Assembly: GCF_932526225.1 (NCBI RefSeq)
Contig: NC_064034.1
Coordinates: 2,652,001-2,716,000, forward strand
Direction of reading: 5' to 3'
Length of the DNA: 64,000 nucleotides
Source: Nematostella vectensis
Taxonomy: Eukaryota > Cnidaria > Anthozoa > Actiniaria > Edwardsiidae
Part shown: in pieces, positions 44,533-56,400 of the stretch
How positions within the stretch are numbered: position 1 is the stretch's first letter
Layout: every line of letters starts with the position of its first letter
Notes under the pieces: model-generated
The model's database searches: none
Told to the model about the DNA's origin: nothing
Seen by the model: the letters and a program-made list of their open reading frames with translations, nothing else
Translations under genes and position numbers: made by a program

Positions 44533-45942
44533 ATGTGCGCGCTTACATCTGCTGTGAAAAGCAAGCGCTTTCGACAAGCAAAAATCTTAATTGAGATGGG
44601 TAACATCGACGTGAACGCCAGAGATGAGACAAAAAGGACGGCTTTGATGGAGTTGTGTTTCCTTGAGGAAGAGAATAAAGCGGCGAAGTTGGCTCGAATG
44701 TTATTGTCGCACGGCGCGCGTGTCGGGATCAGAGACGCCGACGGAATGACAGCCCTGAGCTATGCCACTAAACTTGGCCGTGAACAGCTAGTATCAGCAA
44801 TGATGGAGGAGGTTCATTCATTTGATCCAAACGCGGCAGACAAGCACGGAAATACGGCCCTGCATTATGCCTCAATGTCTGGCAACTTTGTGGTGTTGAA
44901 CCTCATATTAAAGACTCTAAAACGGTTCAAACTCAGCGCCGACAAACCAAACAATGCTGGGGAAACGCCATTAATTTGCGCTTCGAAAACAGGGAATTTT
45001 CTTTGTGCCAGGATTTTAGTCTCGGAAGGGAAAGCGTCAGAAAGCGCGCGTGACAGGATTCTATTCAAGACGGCGAGGGAATGGGGAAGGACGAAAGAGA
45101 GTTTAAGATCAGCTTCTAAGTCACCATTGTTCCGAACCTTACAACTTCCTGCGAGAGAAGATTGTCATGATAATGACGAAGATTTCCCAACTAGGCCGCG
45201 TCCACACACAGCCCCGCAGAGAGGCGAGCGAAACCACAGAGAGTTACTGAGGCTTCTCTTTAAGCTTTACGAAGGGCATGTATCACCAGCATACCGGCCG
45301 GCCGCAAAACCAAAACCAGTAGAAGTCGAGCCTCCGACTTCGCCAGACACTGTGTCGGAAACGGAATCGGAATTTTCCGAGTTTGGAGACTTCCTTGCAG
45401 GGCTTAATTCTCCGAGTTCGTCCGGTCGTCGGTTGAGTATCAGTAAGGCCTCGGGTCTTGCTAGCAATGCAAATACAGCGTTCAGAAGACGCTCCATAGC
45501 AACCATGGGACTCGGTAACCCGAATGCTGGCCGAAGACTTTCCGTAACCTCGGGGACCTCGGGTAGGCGCTCGTCGCAGTCGATGTCCGCGCCGAAAATC
45601 CGCCGAGGCTCAATAAACGTGATTGGTAAACTAAACATGAATCTGCAAGCGACCAAGCGAGAATCGCTGGAAAAAGGGCCGAGAATGCGTCGCAGCTCAG
45701 TTGATGTGCGTAGTAAAACACCTTCGAATAAGGATAGTGAACTAATTCCCCTTGACTACAAGGTTCCCGATAACACACCATCAACCCCGTCGGGGCCAGC
45801 AAGGAGTCGCAGTAGAACCCCCAGTAGGCCTCCATCATTCAGCAACCTTCACACTCTCGCAGAGGGGAGCGACGGAGAAGAAGAAGAGGAGGAGGAGGCG
45901 TTACACAGAAGCTCACCTGCAGCGCTGTACAGCCACAGATAA
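44533..45942 (+). CDS. Ankyrin-repeat protein, ANKRD34-like layout, single coding exon (469 aa)
   Basis: About five ankyrin repeats occupy residues 1-180: LTSAVKSKRFRQAKILIEMG, TALMELCFLEEENKAAKLAR, GMTALSYATKLGREQLVSAM, GNTALHYASMSGNFVVLNLI and GETPLICASKTGNFLCARIL. The rest is a Ser/Arg/Pro-rich, probably disordered tail with many RRxS sites (RRLSISK, RRRSIAT, RRLSVTS, RRSSVDV), ending in an acidic run (EEEEEEE). Repeat number, intronless coding region and basic Ser-rich tail resemble ANKRD34, but orthology is not established. The frame is open from ATG 44383, but a good acceptor at 44459-44461 and the start of homology favour ATG 44533. RRxS clusters suggest basophilic kinase phosphorylation (inference). 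AATAAA lies at 46259-46264. Confidence 0.75.
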   Translation: MCALTSAVKSKRFRQAKILIEMGNIDVNARDETKRTALMELCFLEEENKAAKLARMLLSHGARVGIRDADGMTALSYATKLGREQLVSAMMEEVHSFDPNAADKHGNTALHYASMSGNFVVLNLILKTLKRFKLSADKPNNAGETPLICASKTGNFLCARILVSEGKASESARDRILFKTAREWGRTKESLRSASKSPLFRTLQLPAREDCHDNDEDFPTRPRPHTAPQRGERNHRELLRLLFKLYEGHVSPAYRPAAKPKPVEVEPPTSPDTVSETESEFSEFGDFLAGLNSPSSSGRRLSISKASGLASNANTAFRRRSIATMGLGNPNAGRRLSVTSGTSGRRSSQSMSAPKIRRGSINVIGKLNMNLQATKRESLEKGPRMRRSSVDVRSKTPSNKDSELIPLDYKVPDNTPSTPSGPARSRSRTPSRPPSFSNLHTLAEGSDGEEEEEEEALHRSSPAALYSHR

Positions 45943-46258
45943 CGCAACTTGAAAAATATCGGAAAAGAAAAGCCCTCGGGGACTTATTTCTAAAGTCTCG
46001 AACGGAGGTGGGCTCGTTAAAAAATGTTACGTTTAGTTTTTGTATTGGGAAGGCAAGGGGACTGACACTTTTGGCTCCCAAGGGGGGTGTATTGGGGAGG
46101 GGAACCTACAGTAGGCTCGTTATAGGGACTATGTCATGAGTTTCCGTGGACGGTTTACTCAACTAAATTTGAGGCTCGGCTGAAGGTAGTTTCAGGAATC
46201 CAAAGAATAGTTGAATAATAGTCCAAGCGATGCAAGCTAATGGTCACACCATTTGTAA

Positions 46259-46264
46259 AATAAA
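46259..46264 (+). terminator. Polyadenylation signal AATAAA of the ankyrin gene
   Basis: Canonical hexamer 317 bases after the stop codon at 45942; the first good one downstream. Confidence 0.5.
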
Positions 46265-47285
46265 ACAAACAAGGTATATAATTCATGGTGTTTTTTATTG
46301 AAATTTTATCCTAGAAATTATTTATATAAATAAGTACCCCCAAGGAGTGCTACGTTTCTGAGTACTATAAATAATCTTTTTAATGAATGAATAACAATGG
46401 TACAAAAATAATGTGATATAATATCACATTATAGAGAATCTATTTAAGATAATTTCGCATCATATGAAGTGTAATATGGATGTTTCAATGTTCAATAATA
46501 AAGGGATCTATGATTATTTCTTATCATGATTCGTGTATGGATATATATCATTGATAAACACTACATTGTTTAATGAAACTAAATCAATAATTGGCGAACA
46601 ACAAGTGAGATGAGTGTGAATGGAAATAATGCAGAGGCTAGAACCCAACGTCGTGTCCTAGCTATCGTGCCCTTATATCATTAACATAAATCACAAAAGA
46701 AAAATGGGGTTGGAACACTAAACTCAATATGCAAGCCAAATCTTTAATAATACTAGACTAAACTTAGGCTAGTACCCCTGGTGAATGCGACTAGCTTGAA
46801 AACTAATGGGGTTTAGACCAATGAATGTGACATGCCACCAAACCCGCCATTTGAATACTGTTAAAAGATTAAACTGCCTTGAACTAAAGCCTCCAATGGG
46901 AAGTCCTCTAACCAATCCTCTAAGAGAAGAAACATCCTAGACTCGTCGTCAATCTGTGGGTTTCATGAAATGGTCGGCGAGGCAGGGTTGTTATGCGCCT
47001 GCAAACCAATAGCAGACAAGAAGTAAACGAATGACATAATGACATTAAACGTTTTATATGAGCACATAAAAGTGATTTGGGGGTCAAAAGTCTAATGAAT
47101 AGCAAAACTGGCTAGTACGAGCTTCTTCCCTTGAATGCAGTCTCCAATATTCTGCATTATCCTTAACAGGAATGTGAGCTTAAATATATATAGACCACGA
47201 AAATACCAGAAGTCTGAGATTTAGGATCAAATCGAGTTTATGAAGTATTGCAAATTGCAGTATTGCTAAACTCCCCATCCATGTG
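46265..47285. other. Convergent intergenic region, no gene seen
   Basis: AT-rich sequence between the 3' end of the ankyrin gene and the minisatellites. No exon or repeat stood out. Confidence 0.4.
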
Positions 47286-47905
47286 CATCGTATACTAGCC
47301 AATACTTCACGTACATACTAGCCAATACCTCACGTACATACTAGCCAATACCTCACGTACATACTAGCCAATACCTCACGTACATACTAGCCAATACCTC
47401 ACGTACATACTAGCCAATACCTCACGTACATAATAGCCAATACCTGACGTACATACTAGCCAATACCTGACGTACATACTAGCCAATACCTGACGTACAT
47501 ACTAGCCAATACCTGACGTACATACTAGCCAATACCTGACGTACATACTAGCCAATACCTGACGTACATACTAGCCAATACCTCACGTACATACTAGCCA
47601 ATACCTCACGTACATACTAGCCAATACCTCACGTACATACTAGCCAATACCTCACGTACATACTAGCCAATACCTCACGTACATACTAGCCAATACCTCA
47701 CGTACATACTAGCCAACACCTCACGTACATACTAGCCAACACCTCACGTACATACTAGCCAACACCTCACGTACATACTAGCCAATACCTAACGTACATA
47801 CTAGTCAATACCTCACGTATATACTAGTCAATACCTCACGTATATACTTGTCAATACCTCACGTATATACTAGTCAATACCTCACGTATATACTAGTCAA
47901 TACCT
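47286..47905. repeat. 23-bp minisatellite (ACATACTAGCCAATACC...), about 27 copies
   Basis: The unit is ACGTACATACTAGCCAATACCT(C). Variants come in blocks: CACG first, then a run of GACG, then CACG again, then CAACACC, and finally TATACTAGTCAATACC. Blocks of shared variants show local amplification. Confidence 0.95.
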
Positions 47906-48079
47906 CACTGTAGGTGTACATCGATATAACACTTCATCTGCTACCTCTTCTTTCGCTGGTGATGCAAGAGACATGAAATGCCACATTATCCCAAATAATG
48001 CAATAAAAATTAGAGAAAAAAATGATATTTGACTCGTATTAAATTTTATTCGTTTTAACTCAGAGTGTCTCATAACAGG

Positions 48080-48605
48080 GTAAAAGGATGGCTTAAACGG
48101 ATAGATGGGATGGCTTATAACGGATGAATGGGATGGATTATAACGGATAGATGGGATGGCTTAAAACGGATAGATGGGATGGCTTAAAACGGATAGATGG
48201 GATGGCTTAAAACCGATAGATGGGATGGCTTATAACAGATAGATGGGGTGGCTTATAACGGATAGATGGAATGGCTTATAACGGATAGATGGGATGGCTT
48301 ATAACGGATAGATGGGATGGCTTATAACAGATAGATGGGATGGCTTATAACGGATAGACGAGATGGCTTTATAACGGATAGACGAGATGGCTTTATAACG
48401 GATAGACGGGATGGCTTATAACTGATAGACGGGATGGCTTATAACGGATAGACGGGATGGCTTATAACGGATAGATGGGATGGCTTATAAGGGATAGATG
48501 GGATGGCTTATAACGGTAGATGGATGGCTTATAACGGATAGATGGGAAGGAGTCGCTTATAACTGACGAAAGGCTGGCTTATAACTTAAAGTGATAGGGT
48601 GGCGT
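48080..48605. repeat. 23-bp minisatellite (GGATAGATGGGATGGCTTA...), about 22 copies
   Basis: The unit is GGATAGATGGGATGGCTTAT plus AAC, with GACGGG, GACGAG and AAAAC variants. It has the same unit length as the array 175 bases to its left but an unrelated sequence. Confidence 0.95.
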
Positions 48606-49033
48606 AGGACGGTGTAGTCGGATAGGTTTAAAATAGTTTTTTAGGGGAATAAAGTACATTTAGGATTTTGGTTGCTTGAGACGAGGTCCTTATGAGAGAA
48701 TATTAAAGTAAGGAGTAACTTGATATGTTATTGTTCTTTTTTCAATTTTATAGTATTTTTGGTGTGACATTTTATATCTGATGCACTTAACCAACAGTTT
48801 TAAGGAAATAAAATATTTTTAATTCATACCGTCAGGGTTAGAGTGTAGTTAGAGATATTCATTATTATCATGCTGACTATTGCTATCTTTTTACTATTGC
48901 TATCAGTTTTATTTTTATATGGTTGTGATAATTTTGTATTTAGTATTATTAGTATTATTTAAAGCTTATTGTAGACTATTTGCAGTCACTTTTTTGGCAC
49001 ATGTCTGTAAAAAAGATTTCTTTGGCTCATAAT

Positions 49034-49039
49034 TTTATT
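49034..49039 (-). terminator. Polyadenylation signal of the phospholipase C gene
   Basis: AATAAA on the minus strand, 57 bases downstream of the stop codon at 49098-49096; supports the last exon assignment. Confidence 0.6.
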
Positions 49040-49095
49040 GTGTTGCACAAGGGACGGGAGGGCTTCCTCCCCATCTAGGCCTTTTCTAGGCACCT

Positions 49096-50429
49096 CTACT
49101 GAGGAGCACAGAGATCGGGAAAAGCCTGGGAAATGTTGTCCTTTGGCTGTGAGACAAACAAGTGGGTGCAACAGTCTTAAAGCAGTTGTGAGAGTTTTTT
49201 AATGGTTAACTTTTCTTTGAAGATATCAAGAGTCATATCTCATATACCATTCAAAGCCTTTCATTATTTATAATTAGTAAAGCATTATGCTTTGTTGTTA
49301 CAAGCGTGCAAGTAATACACATTGGTTATGAAGGAAAGGAAGGAGGAGAAAAGAGAGAAAGAAAGGAGGGAATGGGGGAGATAAAAAATGAAGGAACGAA
49401 AAAAAAGAAAGAATGGGAAAATAAATGGATGTAAAGAAGGAAGGGAAGAAGTAAGGTGCGAGAGGGAAAGGGAGTGATGAAGGAAGTAAATGATAAAAAG
49501 AGCAAGAAGAATAGATACTTGAGACGAATAACAAGTGACAAAGGGAAATACCTGTCTTGTTGGAGTTTCTTTAAACCCACTCGCATCTTCTAGCATGACA
49601 TGAACAAACAGGGAGGCGTGTGGCAGAGGCTCGCCCTTGATGTCCAACAGATGGATGTGTCGGTAACCTTCAATTTGATGATGCAAAATTATTTAATGCT
49701 TACCTCAACGGTATTGATGAAGAGAATTGAATAAATACTGTCAAAGGAAATGGGTAAATGAATGACAGGCTGTAGTGCATATGTTTACTGATATATAAAA
49801 TTTTAATACTGCGAGGATTTGTTTTTGACGTTATGTAGGAATATATAATTCTGGTGTTGTTGTTGTTTTATTGATAATAATAAAGATGAATGTCTTGATG
49901 CTCATGGACATTATGACAATGATAAGGATTCCAGTGATGATTTTTGTTTCAATTTCGAACTTGATGATGGCAGAAGGCGGGCTAGGTAATCAATTGGACT
50001 ATGACAAATACTGTGTGGGAACCTTCGATCACTAGCCATCTTTATCTACTGTGCGAGTTCGTAAAACCATACTCCCACACTAAGTGGCGTTGATAAAATA
50101 TGTTTTCTAACCTGTTCTCAGGCTTGTAATAGGAAGGGAAAACTGCCCAATAAAATCATCTTTTCCCACATCTTCATCGTATACACAAAACCTCAACATA
50201 GCTAACTCCGGCACGTAGAGAAGCTTCTTTATCTCTTCATTCCATACAGGGTTAAAACCTGAATAGGTAACGTTCACAGTTACATGTAAATATTAATAAT
50301 ATGTAACGTTTAGAACAACAGTAACAGCAACAACAGTATCAATAGCGACGACTACCCGACAGCAACAACATCAACAGTAACAACAGAAAAAGCAGTTACA
50401 ACTACAACATCAACAATACTACCACTAGC

Positions 50430-50463
<34 letters not shown>

Positions 50464-53400
50464 GCAGCAGCAACAACAACACAATCTCAGCAACAGTAGC
50501 GACATCAACAACAACAATACTACCACTAGCAACAACGACAACAACAACAATAACACCATCCCAGCAACAGTAGCAACAACGTGGGCAAGAGATCCACATC
50601 TTACCGTTGTCTTTAATAACTTTTGTTTTGAAATCGGCACTGTCGCTGTTCACGCCATATATTTTCACCTCGACATAAGGATCGATAACCTGGAAGAGGG
50701 AATGAAAATTGTGCTAAGAATAAGCCGCTAGTGTGTCTTGTACAGTACATCAATTCACTTGTATATACCTCGCCTTTTGAGCTGGAACCCTGTGGTTTGG
50801 GTAACTGCTGACCGCTAATGACTTGAATAATGAGCAGCTTTTTCTTGACCCCAGGGCAGCTCTTCGGATTGTTGGGGTTGAATTTTATATCGGCTAAGAA
50901 CGAGAAGGATAAAGAAGGCTATATGATGATAATGATGGTGTTGTTGGTAATAATAATGATGACGTCGTCATTCTCCACCTATTATAATCAATAAAATGTC
51001 ATGAAGAAAGGTAGATGTACTGTGAATTACTTACGATTTCGCATGTATGCTGGCTTCAGGACGTAGCCTGCTCGCTTGTTCTCACGAAAGCGGCCCTGGT
51101 TCAGGTGCATGTACTCCCCGTCCGTTTGATAATTCAACGCAACTGCGATAAAAGAAGAAAACAGTCAGTATATAAACGATTTTATGAAATGAACACGTCA
51201 TGCTAACTATGATTTTGTTTCCGAATAAGAGTTGTCTAAAGATCAATTGGATATAGAGAATCCATAATATTATAATATCAGAGAATCCATGTATCGCAAC
51301 CGGCAGTGCTAAATGGGTATCAAATATATCAGCAAATGAAAAATAAAAACAAATCCAGGCTTCAAAAGCTGCAGAATTCTTGTTCATATATTCCTGTGAA
51401 CATTCGCATGGCTTTCAGATACCAGGATTCAGGCATTTATACGCTACCCATGAAGCACTGCGGGCTACGATAAATTGATTTCCGAGTACTACGTTATTTG
51501 AAATAAGTGTATACCGACACCGACATCCAGTCGGGTGAATGACGGAACGCATGCACGGGGAGCAAACATACCAATCTGACAGCCAACATTCCACGCGACC
51601 TGAGGGTTATAGTTACTCGAGTCTACCCGACTACCCGCGGGATATGTGCGGGACAGTTGTCTTGTATTGTACTCCACAAAACCCGCGGCCTTGTTCTGCG
51701 CGAGAGTGGCGACTTTGGACTCAACAAACGAAGACATCTGGTAAAACTTGGCTGCAAAGTAACCAGTCAAACACGTTTGATTAGTAATACCATTATCACC
51801 TCGGATTCTTTTGTTTTCTGAGGGACGATTACTAGCGAAATTCCCTCGAAAACAATAGATGGTTCTAAATTTTTCTCATGCATTAATGAGAAGGTAGATT
51901 TAGTTTCTAAATTTCCTCCATGTATTAATGATGAGGGAAATTCAGTTCCTAAATTTCCCCCATGCACTAATAATAATGAAAAAGACGAAATAATTGTTTG
52001 TCTTCTAAATTTCCCTCTACATCAGTGCATGAGAGAAACCAAGATTCTTGTCTGCTAGTTTCCTCCAGGAAAGCAAATAGAAGGCAGCTTCCTGATTAAC
52101 GCAGGAATAGACCCTGCCCCAGGAGACCAGAGTATTTGATCTAGTGATACCTAAACAACGTTAGACTAGATCCATGTGGGATGATTTTGATTGCTGTGCG
52201 CATGTGTTTTAATGACGTCAAAGAACTAAACTGTAGATATGTAGAGCAACTATGTAAATCAACTATGTTTGATTTGATGAGAATTGTTCGTGAAAATGTG
52301 TGGTCTCTAGAGGGATAAAAAGAACAATGCGTATGCAATGCATTGATCCATAAAACCGTGTTCGCTCATCCAACCTAATATTACTCGTAGTTGTGAGTTT
52401 ATTTCCTCGGTGATCATGGTATTACAAAGTTATAGCATGGCATTTCGGGGAATTTAGTAATTAAATGTCCCCTCAACCTCGGGATGACTAGTAAAAGTCC
52501 CTCCGTCTGCGTTGTCGGGACTTCAACTAATCATCCCTCGGTTGGATGAGATATGAATTACTCAACCATATTATCTTGATTCCAGTTTTGTTTCATAAAA
52601 GCTAGGGTAACAACGTGGACCACTCCTAGCGAATGTAAAGGAAACTCAGAAAACAAGGACAGATCATGACAATACGTTTTTGTACCATTTTCCTTGGAAT
52701 GTTCGAAATTCTTGAATCCAACACTACTGATATAGTTGACGCATCTTGAGAGCTCTTTCGCCAACTTGACTTTCTTTTCCTTGGATTCCTGTAAAAGGAA
52801 ATCAATTCAACATAAACACAATAGTACACAAGGCACATGGAATTTAGTGACAAAAAAACAAGCAAGCAGAGACCTAAAAACCCTAAAGATATAACAGCCC
52901 ACGTGATAAGGCAAAAGGTTCACGCTATGACAGAATACTGTACCTCATTTTGTAACACTTTGAGCTAATCGAAGATGAGGCGAGCTTACACTGTTATGCA
53001 GGGTATGGCTGAGGCATGCCACATACTGTATCTGATAGTATTTTAATTTCTCTATATACGTTACTATAGAATAATTCTAACATGATTGCCTTTGCCCGTG
53101 AATTGCTTGGGCTAGTTGAGGAAAAAGCATCGGTCGTTCTAAGGTATAATTTAACATGCGATTAAGGTAAACTATCATTTTATTTCATTCTTCTTTTCTT
53201 TGCAGAAAAAAAAACATGCATTCATCCGCTTGCAATATAGAAACTTACTTTTGCTGTTTTGGATTTTGAAGCTTTAGACACCGCACGGCCGACCGCTCGG
53301 AATGATCGCCTTAAGCTGTTAGACTACAACGACACAACCCGTGTTATTCCTTGCTTTGAATCTATTACTACGTTGTTGCCGCCCAGTGAGATGATTTTCC

Positions 53401-56400
53401 AAGATGGGTCAAAAGTGGATCGGTTAATATCGTGTGTTTATTAAGACTTTGGTAAGTTTGGTTAGATCTAGTTCAAACCGTATCAAAGATAAAGAAGAAA
53501 AAGAAATCAACAATTTTAACCGCTCAAAAGAAATTATTGGTTATTTTGTGACAATGAAGCAGTAGATGTGTAAAGAAACGTGACAAGAGACTCTGATAGA
53601 GCGAGTTGAATGACAATGAGAATAGTTGACTATATTCTATGAACAGACCAAACAACAGCAAGGAAGCGAATTACTGGTATAGTCCTCCAGCGTTGAAATG
53701 GATACAATTTTCTATTTTGTTGGACACATGCGCTGTGGCACCCTGTTCGCAAAGTAATCGGATAAAAGGGCGAAAAATGCGAAAATGTAGTTTTTCGGAT
53801 AGCAGGATAAAAAATGAAGAACAAGGCTATGTTTGGCCAGTTGGCCAATGGTTTGGCGAATCACAAAGCAACGAGTTGTACGCAGTGAGTCAGGCTATTT
53901 GTCATGCTAGTCCCACAGAGACAGACAACTTTGCTGGTTGAAAAACGTTTACGTTATGTAGTGAAATGATCGGCATTAGTCGGTTAAGTTATGGCATGCT
54001 TGTGGGTTAATCGTACCGTGGTTTGCACGACATAACAACTGAAATAACGGACCACGACGGCAACCTCATCAGCAGCTATAACAATTACAACAATAATAAC
54101 TGAAACATCACTGTTGACAAGAACGACAACCTTTTCTGTTCCAGCAACGACGACGACTACAAAGGCAACAACAGGGAATAATAACAACAACATCATCATT
54201 AGAAAATTAAACGCAACAAATGTAACCATGACATTTGACGCCTTTTCTTACCCGCTTCTTCTTAGCTGGCCTAGATGCAGAGGATGTACTGGGTCCGTCT
54301 GTAACTTCCCCTTCCCTTGCAGCCGCCAAATCCTCCTGTTCGATGTCGGCAGCTTCATCCTCGTCCGAAACCGTCCCGTCATCCTCCTCGACCGCTGCCA
54401 TCTCCTGCTCCGGTTTCAGCTTCTTCCCCTTAAAGACATCGGAATAGGTGAGATTAGGAACAGTAGTGGATTATTCTATGATTCTGGGCGACGGACTGAG
54501 ATGTAAATGATTTGATATGTGTATGTAATGATTGGCACGCGATGTAAAGCGTACGAGCTAGATATATGTTGTAACACGTTGTACATTAGCAATGTGCTAA
54601 TGACCGAATAAACAATGAATAATGAAGTTAAGAAGATTGCATCCATCACACAAACGGCAAATCGTAATACTAGAAAGTTTCTTATATATGCCCACGTAAT
54701 AAAATACAAAACTTAACAAAAAAAGAGAGCCTTTTTTAGAAACAATGTACGTAGGCACTATGACCAGTTTTGTTTTGTGCTGCCACATTTAGAATGCTCA
54801 GTACCTTGATTAGGACTTTTCCCTTAAGTGATTCTGGGGAGGGGAGGCTCGTCAGCGCAGTGTCCACTGGGTCTTTAAACAGCTTGTCTGGAAAACGCAC
54901 AAACAGAGTTAGGGTTTTGAGAAACATGAATCAATAGAATGAACAGCTTGTCTGGAAAACACACAAACACAAAGTCAGGATTCTAAGAATCAATCGGAAA
55001 TGTATAGGTTTCTATTGTTGGTTTTCTAGTATGGTTTTATAAGTCCGCTAGTTCCTATCTGGTATTTTATGGTCCTATATGGTGATTTAGTTACTAAAAT
55101 GGTTTTGTATTCCCTATGAGTTGCGTCAAAGTCAAGGCTAGGTGTTTTATTAAAAATTTCACCTCCCAAGATGTTTTCCAAATGTTCCGCTATCTTCCTC
55201 TGGTTTTCAATGTTGCAATGGTTCTCCAGAGACAAAATCACAGGGTAACTACAAACAACAATAGCAATAACATAATATATTAACTGAGAGAACAACAAAA
55301 ATGTCGTCATAAAATATAGAATGCACCACTTAAGGTGATATGTTAAGTATCTGTCTTTCCGGACAAGACTTGGGTGTACACTTACTCAGATACTTTGAAG
55401 GCATGTTCGGCTACAGCTTGTATAATGTCTTTGAACTTGATCTTGGAGGTGAGGGTGTGGCCGTGGTAAACGATTGGGTCACCATTATCCCCGTCCCAGC
55501 AGTCCAGCTCTACACACCTGCAACAGCAATATGAACTCTTGTGCCCTCTGTTGTACGAGATAATATATGGTTTTAACTGCTTGGCTTATATTCAAAACCA
55601 TGCTTAATGAATAATCGAAGAAGTAGTTTAAAGTTTACTCAAAGTACATTGTCAACTGGGCGCGTTTTGCGTGATGGCATCGGAGAAAAAGAAAACGCCA
55701 TAACATAAAACAATAAGATTACTTTCCAGTACACTCACAAAAATCGGCTTCACGTGTTCCCATCGAATTTATACATATATCACATGCTGGAAAGAGCGTC
55801 TGCGCGCGATAATAAAACCGCTTTTACCAGAGTAACGCACCTGCAGCCTTTGTTGAACGCGTTGATGTAGGCGTCGACGCTGGACGGCCCTTTAAGCTGG
55901 TCCTCCATGAGGTATGTGTTATGAGAGGACGCGATGAAATAGTGTGAGAGCGGCTGCCTCATGTCCTGGTATACCTTGTCATGAGCAGTATCGAAAATGT
56001 CTCCCTCTTTCGACAGTAGGTAGTTCGTCAGTCCTGATGGGCATGCAGTTTTTTAACATCAACACGAGCAATTTTAAGATCAGCTTTATCTTTTATCAAT
56101 TTTTCTAATTTATGCAAATACGGAAAATCCATCCTCCACCTTCCAAACATCATCTTAAGCAATTTTTTTTTGCCACAGCACTCATGACTGAAACTAACAA
56201 TGAATGCATATTCTAACATGGAAAAATTCAAAGCTACATTTACTAGATATTGGCAAATGTAGCGGGCATAGCTATAAGCATAATTGGCCGGTGCAGTAGA
56301 TACAATTAGAGGCTGCATACGTATGTTAAGTGAGGAACTCACCGTCAATCCCAAGCTGTTTGTCCCTTTGACCTTCTTCGGTCGGTTCGTAGGTAGATAT

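Noticed and set aside
48986-49171. Minus-strand 61-codon frame as a separate small gene
   Set aside because: The other frame of the same stretch is the last phospholipase C exon ([16 protein letters not shown]-stop) with an acceptor and a downstream AATAAA.
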